Source: Alphaproteobacteria bacterium casp-alpha6 (GTDB lineage Bacteria > Pseudomonadota > Alphaproteobacteria > Rhodobacterales > Rhodobacteraceae). From it: 64,000 nucleotides of DNA. The translations under genes were made by a program, and so were the position numbers. How positions within the stretch are numbered: position 1 is the stretch's first letter; each line of letters opens with the position of its first letter. Below are positions 1 through 9,344 of the stretch, piece after piece. Location of the stretch: the NCBI GenBank assembly GCA_001510135.1, contig LFER01000002.1, positions 52,988 to 116,987 of the forward strand. Reading direction: 5' to 3'. The notes below the pieces were generated by a model. It saw only the letters and a list, made by a program, of their open reading frames with translations. It was not told the DNA's origin and ran no database searches.

Positions 1-369
1 CACCGCAATTTGTTGCGCGATCTTGGACGCTCAATCGGAGGCTTTGCTTCCCAAATGCGTCGGATCAATGAATGGGACAACACATTGGTCATGACATATT
101 CAGAGTTTGGTCGACGCGCGATAGAAAATTTTACAGATGGGACCGATCATGGCACAGCTGCCCCCCATTTTATAGCTGGTGGACGTGTCAATGGTGGGTT
201 CTACAGTGATCACCCCAACCTTGGAAAGCTTATCGAGGGGGATTTGCAATTCACCATGGATTACCGATCCGTCTATGAAATGGTGCTGAGCGCGTGGTTT
301 GGCATTGATCAAAACCGGTTTACAGGTTTCAGGAATACGGATTTGTCAAACCTTCTGGAAGATGTGTAG
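1..369 (+). CDS. DUF1501 domain-containing protein, C-terminal fragment (5' end outside window)
   Basis: Frame open from base 1; 'GTDHGTAAPHFIAGGRVNGGFYSDHPNL' is typical of the DUF1501 C-terminus. Confidence 0.8.
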   Translation, partial: HRNLLRDLGRSIGGFASQMRRINEWDNTLVMTYSEFGRRAIENFTDGTDHGTAAPHFIAGGRVNGGFYSDHPNLGKLIEGDLQFTMDYRSVYEMVLSAWFGIDQNRFTGFRNTDLSNLLEDV

Positions 370-379
370 ACAGGTCAAT

Positions 380-766
380 TTATCTTTCTGCGTGGCTGTT
401 AGAGTTTTGCGAATCTCTGTCTAGATTGTTTCTTTTGTTATGTTGGCAAAACTTGCCCCCGACAAATATCCCAAAGGCAACTCCGAGCATATCGGCGATC
501 CAATCCAAAACCTCTGCTCCTCGACCAAAAGAGGGCTGAAGAAGTTCAATTACACCGCCGTATATTGAACAGGCGAAAAACAAAATGCTCATCCGAAGGC
601 GTCCAGTGCAGGCAATAGGAAAGGCTAAAATGGCAAAGGCAAGAAAATGAACCACCTTGTCACCCCCTCGAAGGCCGCCTGATGCCTCAATAGGCCACAG
701 AAGGGCAAATGTGAGACCCGTAAGAAGAGCAAATGTAAGAAAAACATCTGTATAATATTTGCGCAT
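380..766 (-). CDS. VanZ-like family membrane protein
   Basis: Multiple TM segments; 'KVVHFLAFAILAF...GGVIELLQPSFGRGAEVLDWIADMLGV' VanZ-like pattern. Confidence 0.7.
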   Translation of the reverse strand: MRKYYTDVFLTFALLTGLTFALLWPIEASGGLRGGDKVVHFLAFAILAFPIACTGRLRMSILFFACSIYGGVIELLQPSFGRGAEVLDWIADMLGVAFGIFVGGKFCQHNKRNNLDRDSQNSNSHAER

Positions 767-931
767 TGGCTGTTTTGGGGCTCTCTGCTTTGGGATGAAA
801 AGCGAAAATGCTCTAACGGGACCGGATGTTTATACTGTCTTTTGAAAATGAGAAGAGGTCAAATAATTCGAGTATTCTTTGATTTTTCGATTTCCACTCT
901 TATTTAGTTGCCTAAATTGAAGGGCGGAAAG

Positions 932-1768
932 ATGAAAGATCAGATTGTAGAAAATTATGTTGGTCGCAATTTGTCTGAAACAGGGGCGATAAGCGCACAG
1001 CGTTGCTCTGAAATCTTTGCAACATTTGGCTGGCAGGGCGAGACAACAGTGGGAAGTGTCTTGCCACAGCTTTGCCATTGGTGCGCTTTTTCTCCAGTGG
1101 TTTCAACCGATGAACTGGGCGAAGACGGGCATCCGGGCAAAGGCGCGTTTTTACCAGATCTCGGCTTAGAGCGGCGCATGTGGGCAAGCGGACGTCTGGA
1201 CTTTCTGCAAGATTTGCATGTCGGGGAAGTCCTCACGCGCAGCGCGACCATCGAAAAAGTTGACATAAAGGAGGGAACAAGCGGGAAAATGGCGTTTGTC
1301 ACGGTAGCCCACGAAGTGTCCGGTCAAAACGGGCTCGCGATCCGTGAATCCCAGAGCATTGTGTATCTTGCAATGCCGAAATCCTTTGAGCCGCCCGCAA
1401 AACGCCCTATGCCGCAGGACAAAGTATTTGACCATCGCTATGCCATGCCGACCACGCGTCTGTTTCGGTTTTCCGCGATCACATTCAACGCCCATCGCAT
1501 CCATTTTGATTTGCCCTACGCGCAAGAAGTTGAAAAATATCCGGGCCTCGTTGTGCATGGCCCGATGCAAGCCATGCTGTTGGCCAAAGCGTCCACAGAC
1601 CATGCGCAAAAAGCTCTGACACAGTTTTCGTTTCGTGGCGTGCATCCATGTTTTCATTTTGACGATCTCGCACTCTGTGCAGAAGCAACCGCGGATGGGG
1701 ATGGATTGAACCTTTTTGCGGGTGTCCCCGGGGGGCATCAGACCATGCAGGCAAAGGCCAACTGGTAA
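932..1768 (+). CDS. MaoC/HTD2-like hydratase (mesaconyl-C4-CoA hydratase-like, FAS1-like dehydratase domain)
   Basis: Translation resembles the HTD2/Meh family ('YPGLVVHGPMQAMLL', 'NAHRIHFDLPYAQEVEKYPGLVVHG'); start taken at MKDQIVEN. Confidence 0.7.
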   Translation: MKDQIVENYVGRNLSETGAISAQRCSEIFATFGWQGETTVGSVLPQLCHWCAFSPVVSTDELGEDGHPGKGAFLPDLGLERRMWASGRLDFLQDLHVGEVLTRSATIEKVDIKEGTSGKMAFVTVAHEVSGQNGLAIRESQSIVYLAMPKSFEPPAKRPMPQDKVFDHRYAMPTTRLFRFSAITFNAHRIHFDLPYAQEVEKYPGLVVHGPMQAMLLAKASTDHAQKALTQFSFRGVHPCFHFDDLALCAEATADGDGLNLFAGVPGGHQTMQAKANW

Positions 1769-1780
1769 GAGGAGGCAGGT

Positions 1781-3001
1781 ATGAGCACTGTATTAAGCGG
1801 GATGCGTGTCGTTGAAGGATCAGCATTTGTTGCCGTCCCATTGGCGGGAATGACATTGGCACAGATGGGGGCAGATGTGATCCGCTTTGACCGTATTGAA
1901 GGTGGATTGGACGCAAAGCGTTGGCCCGTGGCAGAGAGCGGACAAAGCCATTTCTGGGCTGGAATGAACAAGGGAAAACGATCAATTGCAGTAAATATGC
2001 GAAGTCCGGAAGGTAAGGAATTGATCACGCGCGTAATTACCGCGCCGGGTGAGGATGCGGGTCTGTTTATTTCTAATCTGCGGGTCAGGGGATGGATGGA
2101 TCATGAAACCCTTTCTCAACACAGAAATGATTTGATCATGGTGACACTGATGGGGGACCGGTTCGGAAGACCTGCGGTCGATTATACGGTGAACCCTGCC
2201 TTGGGTATTCCACATATCACCGGACCTGAAGGACATCCCGACCCTGTGGCAAATGCCCTTCCTGCATGGGATTTGATTGCCGGAAATATGGTTGTTTCGG
2301 CGCTATTGGCAGCAGAGCGCAGGCGCTTGCGCACCGGATTGGGTGATGACGTGGAACTGTCGTTGAAAGACGTTGCGGCAGCAAACCTTGGTCATTTGGG
2401 CATGATCGGCGATGCTGCGACAAACCCTAATCAACGTGGCAAATCTGGCAACGATCTTTATGGGGCTTATGGTCATGATTTTCTTTGTGCGGATGGGCAG
2501 CGTGTGATGGTCATCGGGCTAACAGATCGTCAATGGAAACTGATTGTCGATGCGACACAAAGCGGCGAAGCAATGGCAGCCCTTGAAAAAGAAACGGGTC
2601 TCTCCCTGAAAGAGGAAAGCAATCGGTGGGCGTTACGCCGTCAGATTTCTTCCGTGTTGGAACCGTGGTTTGCAAAGCGCAATCTTTCAGATTTTGCTGC
2701 GGAGTTTGACAAAGCGGGTCTGACCTGGTCCGTCTTTCGGTCTTTGAAAGACGCGCTAGAACATGACAAAGATCTCACAACCGATAATCCAATGTTTACC
2801 ATGATGGACCAACAGGGCTTGGGCCGTTTTCCTGTACCGGCCTCCCCCGTATCCTTTGCCCATTGCGGACAGAATGAGGCCCGTCCTGCTCCTAGATTAG
2901 GAGAACATACAGAAGAGATCCTGAGCGAGGTGGTCGGAGCCGATGACACGGAAATCGCGCAGCTTTTTGATAAGGGAATTGTCAGCAGTCAAGCCGCCTG
3001 A
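1781..3001 (+). CDS. CaiB/BaiF family CoA transferase
   Basis: 'LSGMRVVEGSAFVAVPLAGMTLAQMGADVIRFDRIEGG...NMRSPEGKELI' class III CoA-transferase signature. Confidence 0.85.
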   Translation: MSTVLSGMRVVEGSAFVAVPLAGMTLAQMGADVIRFDRIEGGLDAKRWPVAESGQSHFWAGMNKGKRSIAVNMRSPEGKELITRVITAPGEDAGLFISNLRVRGWMDHETLSQHRNDLIMVTLMGDRFGRPAVDYTVNPALGIPHITGPEGHPDPVANALPAWDLIAGNMVVSALLAAERRRLRTGLGDDVELSLKDVAAANLGHLGMIGDAATNPNQRGKSGNDLYGAYGHDFLCADGQRVMVIGLTDRQWKLIVDATQSGEAMAALEKETGLSLKEESNRWALRRQISSVLEPWFAKRNLSDFAAEFDKAGLTWSVFRSLKDALEHDKDLTTDNPMFTMMDQQGLGRFPVPASPVSFAHCGQNEARPAPRLGEHTEEILSEVVGADDTEIAQLFDKGIVSSQAA

Positions 3002-3030
3002 GCGATGTCGAGATCATATAAGAAAACTGA

Positions 3031-3588
3031 TTATTTTGGCGATCTTTTTGCCAAAATCCGCTGCAGCGTGCGCCGGTGCATGTTCAAGCGGCGTGCTGTT
3101 TCGCTTACATTTCTATCACAAAGTTCATAAACACGTTGAATGTGTTCCCAACGCACCCGATCCGCGCTCATCGGATTTTCCGGTGGGGGCGGTAGATCAT
3201 CATCTTTGGCAAGAAGCGCATTCACAACATCGGTCGCATCTGCAGGTTTACTAAGGTAATCAATGGCCCCAATTTTCACCGCCGCGACCGCGGTGGCAAT
3301 TGCACCATAACCCGTCAGCACCACAACGCGGCAGCTGGGGCGTTTTTTCCGCAGAACGTCCACGACATCGAGCCCGTTGCCATCTTCTAGGCGCAGATCG
3401 ACAACGGCATATGCAGGTGGTCTGGCAGTTGAAATCGCCCGTCCTGCAGCGACCGAACCCGCGGTTTCCACATCAAACCCCCGCTTTTCCATCGCCTTGG
3501 CAAGACGACGCAAAAAAGGCTCATCATCATCAACGATGAGTAGGGATTTGTCAGCGCCAATATCTTCAATCTTACGTTCAGCTACCAA
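3031..3588 (-). CDS. regA: Response regulator RegA/PrrA/ActR (photosynthetic/redox regulator)
   Basis: REC domain 'SLLIVDDDEPFLRRLAKAMEKRGF' and C-terminal Fis-type HTH 'RVYELCDRNVSETARRLNMHRRTLQRILAKRSPK', characteristic of RegA. Confidence 0.93.
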   Translation of the reverse strand: MVAERKIEDIGADKSLLIVDDDEPFLRRLAKAMEKRGFDVETAGSVAAGRAISTARPPAYAVVDLRLEDGNGLDVVDVLRKKRPSCRVVVLTGYGAIATAVAAVKIGAIDYLSKPADATDVVNALLAKDDDLPPPPENPMSADRVRWEHIQRVYELCDRNVSETARRLNMHRRTLQRILAKRSPK

Positions 3589-3750
3589 ACGGGGACTCCG
3601 ATCCTGCCATTGTCATAAGTTACAAATAGTGCCTATTCATATGATGGTCAAACACTGCCGACAAAAGACATGTTTATATGGTCATTGATAATCAAAAGGA
3701 AACAATTTCCATGGCTACTGAGCCTTCAGTTTTTACTTTTGAAATCTCAG

Positions 3751-4389
3751 TCATGATCTGGAAATGAAACATGCTGAGGTCTCGGCAACCACCTCAGCAC
3801 TCTGATCCCGCCTGAAAAACTCAACAAACCCATGGTCGGGCAACATAAGGTACGTCATGGTCGAATGATCGACGAGGTAATATTCCTCATCTTCATCATC
3901 ATGGGCTTTGTAATATGTCCGATAGGCTTGGCTTGCGGCTTTGACCTGTTCGGGCGTTCCCGTCAGGCCAATCATTTTTGGATGAAGCCATTTTGTGAAT
4001 TCTGCCACCACTTCTGGCGTGTCTCTTTTCGGATCAACAGAGATAAAGACCGGCGTTGCTGACATCCCGCGCTTTGCCAAGAGATCCACCGCCTCTGCAT
4101 TGCGCGCACTGTCCAAGGGGCAGACATCCGGGCAGAACGTATATCCGAAATACACCAGCGAAGGCTCTGTGATCACCTCTCGTTCGCTCACGGTTATGCC
4201 GTTCTGATTGATCAGGGTAAACGGCCCCCCGATAGAGCCGGCCCCGCCAATGATCTGAGTACTGCGGCATTTTGCAAAAGGATCATCACTGCGATGAAAA
4301 AACGCCCACATCGGAGAGGTGACGAGCCAGAGGGACGATAAAAACCCTAAAACAACAATACTTGCCGTGATGAAGATTTTTTTTGACAA
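3751..4389 (-). CDS. senC: SCO1/SenC/PrrC family copper-binding protein
   Basis: 'YFGYTFCPDVCPLDSARNAEAVDLL...FISVDPKRDTPEVVAEF' SCO1/SenC motif with CxxxC; located between regA and regB. Confidence 0.92.
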   Translation of the reverse strand: MSKKIFITASIVVLGFLSSLWLVTSPMWAFFHRSDDPFAKCRSTQIIGGAGSIGGPFTLINQNGITVSEREVITEPSLVYFGYTFCPDVCPLDSARNAEAVDLLAKRGMSATPVFISVDPKRDTPEVVAEFTKWLHPKMIGLTGTPEQVKAASQAYRTYYKAHDDEDEEYYLVDHSTMTYLMLPDHGFVEFFRRDQSAEVVAETSACFISRS

Positions 4390-4475
4390 AGCGTTACCCG
4401 AAATGCTTGCTTACCTTTGCAGCTTCCTATCATCTTGGGGCTTGAGAACAAGTCAAAACTCTTGAAGAAAGATTC

Positions 4476-5861
4476 ATGACGGACACATACATCAGCCCAT
4501 TTTCCGAAGGACGCCGCAGCAGTTGGATCAGATTGCGCACGCTCATCCTTTTGAGATGGGCCGCGATATTTGGACAAATAAGCGCAATCTTTATAGCCAT
4601 TGGCTATTTTAATCTACAGATCGAATTATTGCTTTGTCTGATTGCGATCGGTGTGTCGATTGCTGCGAACATCGGGGCGATGTTTGTTTTTCCGGGCAAC
4701 AAACGTTTGTCGGAAACACAAAATATGTTGATGATCCTGTTTGATGTTCTGCAGCTTGGTTTTTTGCTTTATCTGACGGGAGGGTTGCAGAACCCGTTCA
4801 GTATCCTTTTGCTGGCGCCGGTTGCCGTGTCAGCGTCTGTTTTGACTCTGCGCTCTACCATTGTGCTTGGAGGAAGTGCGATTGTCATTGCGACGGTGCT
4901 ATCGCTTTATCACATACCTCTGACCACAATTGATGGCTTACTTCTTGGTATCCCTGACATTTTTATATTTGGAAATTGGATCGCTATAGTGATCGCCCTG
5001 ATTTTTCTAAGTGTTTATTCACGTTGGATTACAAGCGAAATGAATGCCATGGGAGATGCGTTATTGGCGACACAGATGGCGCTCAGCCGCGAACAGAAAT
5101 TGACGGATCTTGGCGGTGTCGTTGCTGCCGCAGCGCATGAACTGGGCACTCCTTTGGCAACCATTAAACTCACCAGTGCTGAGCTGATGGAAGAATTGCA
5201 AGGACAGCCCGAACTTTATGAAGATGCCGAGTTGATCAAAAAGCAGGCAGATCGATGCCGCGATATTTTGCGATCCATGGGGCGGGTCGGCAAAAGCGAC
5301 AAACACCTCCGATCGGCCCCCATAAGTGAAATTATTCGCGAAGCGGCTGAGCCCCATACAAAACGTGGGATAAAAATTGAAAGTTCGTTTCTAGGGCGGG
5401 ATGAGGCAGAAGTCGCACAACCCATTGTGTTTCGTCATCCTGAGATTATTCACGGGCTTCGCAATTTGATGCAGAATGCAGTTGATTTCAGCAGATCAAA
5501 GGTTTTGATCAATGTTGTTTGGTCAAAGGATGCTCTTCGGATTGAAATTTTAGACGACGGGCCCGGTTTTCCGGTTGGAATATTGTCACGGATAGGCGAT
5601 CCATTCATGGGGACACGGCGTTCAGAAAACACCATCGGCGACCGGCCCGGATATGAAGGCATGGGTTTGGGTCTTTTTATTGCAAAAACCCTTTTAGAAA
5701 GAACTGGTGCAGAGCTGACATTTGCAAATGACCGTGATGCCTACCAGGATAATGCCGCCGCGATCAACAACGTGGGGGCTGTTGTCACGGTCGCATGGCA
5801 GAGATCGAAAATTGAACAACCCATTGGCGCTTTGGGCAAAAACCAGACGCTCAAAATTTAA
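4476..5861 (+). CDS. regB: Sensor histidine kinase RegB/PrrB/ActS
   Basis: Six-TM N-terminus with 'GGLQNPFSILLLAPVAVSA' quinone-sensing segment, H-box 'AAAHELGTPLATIKL', ATPase 'DDGPGFP..GMGLGLFIAKTLLERTGAEL'. Confidence 0.95.
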   Translation: MTDTYISPFSEGRRSSWIRLRTLILLRWAAIFGQISAIFIAIGYFNLQIELLLCLIAIGVSIAANIGAMFVFPGNKRLSETQNMLMILFDVLQLGFLLYLTGGLQNPFSILLLAPVAVSASVLTLRSTIVLGGSAIVIATVLSLYHIPLTTIDGLLLGIPDIFIFGNWIAIVIALIFLSVYSRWITSEMNAMGDALLATQMALSREQKLTDLGGVVAAAAHELGTPLATIKLTSAELMEELQGQPELYEDAELIKKQADRCRDILRSMGRVGKSDKHLRSAPISEIIREAAEPHTKRGIKIESSFLGRDEAEVAQPIVFRHPEIIHGLRNLMQNAVDFSRSKVLINVVWSKDALRIEILDDGPGFPVGILSRIGDPFMGTRRSENTIGDRPGYEGMGLGLFIAKTLLERTGAELTFANDRDAYQDNAAAINNVGAVVTVAWQRSKIEQPIGALGKNQTLKI

Positions 5862-5936
5862 CAAATCGGTCATATTTTAATAAATTGTTAACTAATTGCC
5901 GCTGTATTTAAGTGTCAGTTTTTTGGGGGGAGATGT

Positions 5937-7127
5937 ATGCATTTATGGCTGGAAATAATGATCGTGCTTGGGGTCTGTCTGCCACTCACAGCATTGTTCC
6001 TTTTTAAAGTTGCGAAGTATTCCAAATCCCGAATGACCTCCGCTCAGACGACACAACAAATCGAACAATTTTTGAATAGCGTGGAGTTCCCGATTTGGTT
6101 CGTGGATAATGATATGCGGCTTACCTTTTGCAATTCCGCCTTTCAAGAAATTGATGAGCGCTGTTCCAAAGCATTCAGTTCAAGAAAAATTGATGCATCA
6201 GAGCCCATGGTTCAGCGCGTGTTGATTGAAGATACAAAAACCAAACAGCCTGCTTGGTTTGATATCTCTACGAAACAGGTTGGAGGGGGCTATGCCAATT
6301 ATGCGCTCGATATTACGGGTCTGGTCCATGCCGAGCAGGCGCAAAGAAATTTTGTCCAGACACTCACAAAAACATTTGCCCACCTTTCATTTGGCTTGGC
6401 GATTTTTGACCAGAAACGCAAATTGATTTTGTTCAATCCGGCATTGATTGATCTTACGCGACTAGGGGCTGAATTTCTCAGTGGCAAACCGGATTTGATG
6501 AGCGTATTTGACCGGTTGCGTGACAGTCAGATCATGCCTGAACCCAAAGATTATGCCGATTGGCGCCAAAGGTTAAATGAGATCACGGCAGAGGTGGAAC
6601 AGGGGTTGTATCAAGAACTTTGGTCATTGCCGAATGGATCGGTTTACCGCGTCACGGGTCAGCCTCATCCGGATGGCGCGATTGCGATCCTGTTCGAAGA
6701 TATATCCTCAGAAATGATCACAAGCCGACGATTAAAATCAGACCTTGGCATCTACCATCAGGTTTTTGATGGGTTGGACAATGCGATTGTTTTGTTCAGC
6801 GAAACGGGCAGAACACTTTTTGAAAACTTGGCCTATTATCGTTTGTGGCAGCATACGGACGAGCGTGCGATCAGCACGGATATTTTTGAAGAATTGGATG
6901 TTTGGCAGACATCCTTTGGCGAAAATCAGTTCTGGGCAGACATCCGCCGCGATCTGAATGACATCGAAGGGATGACTGCGTGGAACCGTGAAGTCAGCCT
7001 TCCGGCAGGACAAAGGTTCAACTTTACCCTCAAAAAACTTTCTGGTGGATTGCTGATGGCAAAATGGACACCGCTTTCTGAAGTGGAGAAAACCCGCGTT
7101 TTAACAGAAAATCGGCATGTTGCCTGA
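5937..7127 (+). CDS. Membrane-anchored PAS-domain protein without recognisable kinase domain
   Basis: N-terminal TM segment followed by at least two PAS-like regions ('FPIWFVDNDMRLTFCNSAFQEI', 'LAIFDQKRKLILFNPALIDL'); no HATPase motifs. Confidence 0.7.
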   Translation: MHLWLEIMIVLGVCLPLTALFLFKVAKYSKSRMTSAQTTQQIEQFLNSVEFPIWFVDNDMRLTFCNSAFQEIDERCSKAFSSRKIDASEPMVQRVLIEDTKTKQPAWFDISTKQVGGGYANYALDITGLVHAEQAQRNFVQTLTKTFAHLSFGLAIFDQKRKLILFNPALIDLTRLGAEFLSGKPDLMSVFDRLRDSQIMPEPKDYADWRQRLNEITAEVEQGLYQELWSLPNGSVYRVTGQPHPDGAIAILFEDISSEMITSRRLKSDLGIYHQVFDGLDNAIVLFSETGRTLFENLAYYRLWQHTDERAISTDIFEELDVWQTSFGENQFWADIRRDLNDIEGMTAWNREVSLPAGQRFNFTLKKLSGGLLMAKWTPLSEVEKTRVLTENRHVA

Positions 7128-7176
7128 GGTGTAAATCCACCTTGTGAAGTTTTTTCTGCACTGTCATGGTACACCT

Positions 7177-7653
7177 ATGGCACGACGTTTAACATCTGTT
7201 CACCTTAAATCTGAATTGGAGACGCAAAAGTTTGCTTTTGCTCTGAGCAGATTTTTGCAGAAAGAGGATATTCTTTTGCTGAGCGGGGATATTGGCGCTG
7301 GCAAAAGCTTTGTTGCGCGCGCGATTATTCAATCGTTGCAAGAGGAACCAGAAGATGTGCCTTCTCCGACGTTTACCCTTGTACAAACCTATGACACCCG
7401 ACTTGGCGAGGTCTGGCATGCAGACCTGTATCGTCTATCGTCTATCGACGATGTTGAAGAATTGGGATTGTTGGAGGCATTTGACACAGCGATCTGCCTC
7501 ATCGAATGGCCCGATATCATGGGCCCACTTGTCCCTGACCGGGCGTTGAGGATAGAAATTTCCACTCTGGCAAAAACCCAAGAGCGCGGGATCGATTTGC
7601 ATTATGAAGAGCATCATTGGTCGGCACGGCTGGAGAGGCTCAATGACTGTTGA
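7177..7653 (+). CDS. tsaE: tRNA (t6A37) threonylcarbamoyladenosine biosynthesis ATPase TsaE
   Basis: 'LLSGDIGAGKSFVARAIIQSL...VPSPTFTLVQTYD....VWHADLYRL' TsaE/YjeE signature. Confidence 0.92.
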   Translation: MARRLTSVHLKSELETQKFAFALSRFLQKEDILLLSGDIGAGKSFVARAIIQSLQEEPEDVPSPTFTLVQTYDTRLGEVWHADLYRLSSIDDVEELGLLEAFDTAICLIEWPDIMGPLVPDRALRIEISTLAKTQERGIDLHYEEHHWSARLERLNDC

Positions 7654-8638
7654 AAAAGACCCAGAGATCATCGGGTTTTTGACGGCTCATGGATGGGGTG
7701 AGGCCTCATTTTTTCCGATGACATCGGATGCGTCTGCCCGCCGTTATGCACGGCTTTTGCAGTCCGGACGATCTGCAGTTTTGATGGATGCGCGGGATGT
7801 GGCGCGCACCCAGACAGAGCAGTTTTGTAAAATAAGCGACCTGTTGCGTTCCCATGGTCTGTCTGCGCCGGAAATTTACGCCCGTGATTTTTCCTCTGGA
7901 TTTTTACTTTTGGAGGATTTTGGAGATAGAGTGTTCTCCCGCCTTATGGATGGTGATCCAAAGCGTGAAGATGCACTTTATCGCAATGCAATAGATATGT
8001 TGGTGCATTTGCGCACACTTGTGCCTCCCAGGTCATTAACTGTTGCTTCCTCAGACGTCCTAGGCCCAATGATTGAGCCATTTTTTGAGAACTACCTCGT
8101 GAAAGATGGCAAGAATAAAGACAGGACGGCAAAGCTGCACTGCCACCTTCTTGAGGCATTGCGTATGATCGATGGACAAACGCGAGTCGTGTCGCTTCGT
8201 GATTTTCATGCTGAAAATATAATGTATCTGGACAACCGCATTGGTCCTGCCTCTGTGGGACTTTTGGATTTTCAGGATGCTTTTATCTCTCATGCGGCTT
8301 ATGATCTGGTCTCACTTCTTCAAGACGCAAGGCGGGATGTATCCCCTGAGATTGAAGGCGCCATGATTGACTATTACCTGTCAAAAGTAGAGGAAGATGG
8401 AGAAAGTTTTTTGTCTTGCTACCGCATTTTGGGGGTCCAAAGGAACTTGCGGATATTGGGCATTTTCGCCCGTCTAGCACTTCATCAGAACAAACCCTCT
8501 TATGCATCCCTGATCCCTCGCGTCAGGGCCTATATCGAACGCACTGCGACGGCGCGGGAGTTTGATGCGTGGCGTGATGAGCTTTTTTCGCTCCTTTCGT
8601 CACCTGCTCAAGATTTGGAAAGGGACCATCATGTCTGA
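7643..8638 (+). CDS. amgK: Aminoglycoside phosphotransferase family; probable N-acetylmuramate/N-acetylglucosamine kinase
   Basis: APH-family sequence ('SLRDFHAENIMYL....GLLDFQDAF') between tsaE and a MurU-like nucleotidyltransferase. Confidence 0.8.
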   Translation: MTVEKDPEIIGFLTAHGWGEASFFPMTSDASARRYARLLQSGRSAVLMDARDVARTQTEQFCKISDLLRSHGLSAPEIYARDFSSGFLLLEDFGDRVFSRLMDGDPKREDALYRNAIDMLVHLRTLVPPRSLTVASSDVLGPMIEPFFENYLVKDGKNKDRTAKLHCHLLEALRMIDGQTRVVSLRDFHAENIMYLDNRIGPASVGLLDFQDAFISHAAYDLVSLLQDARRDVSPEIEGAMIDYYLSKVEEDGESFLSCYRILGVQRNLRILGIFARLALHQNKPSYASLIPRVRAYIERTATAREFDAWRDELFSLLSSPAQDLERDHHV

Positions 8639-9344
8639 TGAAATATCCCTCATGGTCTTTGCTGCCGGTTTGGGTACGCGGATGGGGGATTGGGTACGCG
8701 ACAAGCCAAAACCTTTGATTGAGGTGGGGGGACGTGCCTTACTTGATCATGCACTTTCCCTGAGGACGGATATTTGTCCCGTAAAAACGGTTGTGAATGC
8801 CCATTATAAAAAGGAAATGGTGACATCCTATCTGCGTAGTCATCAGGTGATCGTCTTAGATGAATGGCCCGATGTGCTTGAAACGGGTGGGGGGCTTCGC
8901 GCCGCTCTTCCCCATTTGGGCACAAACCCGGTTATGACCTTAAATTCGGATGCGGTGTGGTTAGGGGAAAATCCTCTGGTCGCCCTGAAATCCAAATGGG
9001 ATCCAAAAACCATGGATGCGCTTTTGATGTGTGTCCGCCTTCAAGACACCGTAGGTCACAAAGGTCAAGGTGATTTTACGCGTAACGCCAATGGAATGTT
9101 GCAACGAAAAGGTGATCTCGTTTATTCTGGGGCACAAATTATCAAAACTGATCATTTAAATAAGATCAAAGACAATGTATTTTCGATTAACAGAATTTGG
9201 GACATAATGCTTAAGAAGAATAAGATTTTTGGTATGGAGTACAACGGGCTGTGGTGTGATGTCGGCACACCCGAGGGTGTGATCCTCGCAGAGGAGCAGA
9301 TTGCAAAAATGGCGCCGCAGTCAGTATCACAAAATACCCTATGA
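8631..9344 (+). CDS. murU: Nucleotidyltransferase; probable MurNAc-1-phosphate uridylyltransferase
   Basis: 'MVFAAGLGTRMGDWVRDKPKPLIEVGGRALLDHAL' sugar-1-P nucleotidyltransferase signature, MurU-like, adjacent to amgK. Confidence 0.82.
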   Translation: MSDEISLMVFAAGLGTRMGDWVRDKPKPLIEVGGRALLDHALSLRTDICPVKTVVNAHYKKEMVTSYLRSHQVIVLDEWPDVLETGGGLRAALPHLGTNPVMTLNSDAVWLGENPLVALKSKWDPKTMDALLMCVRLQDTVGHKGQGDFTRNANGMLQRKGDLVYSGAQIIKTDHLNKIKDNVFSINRIWDIMLKKNKIFGMEYNGLWCDVGTPEGVILAEEQIAKMAPQSVSQNTL

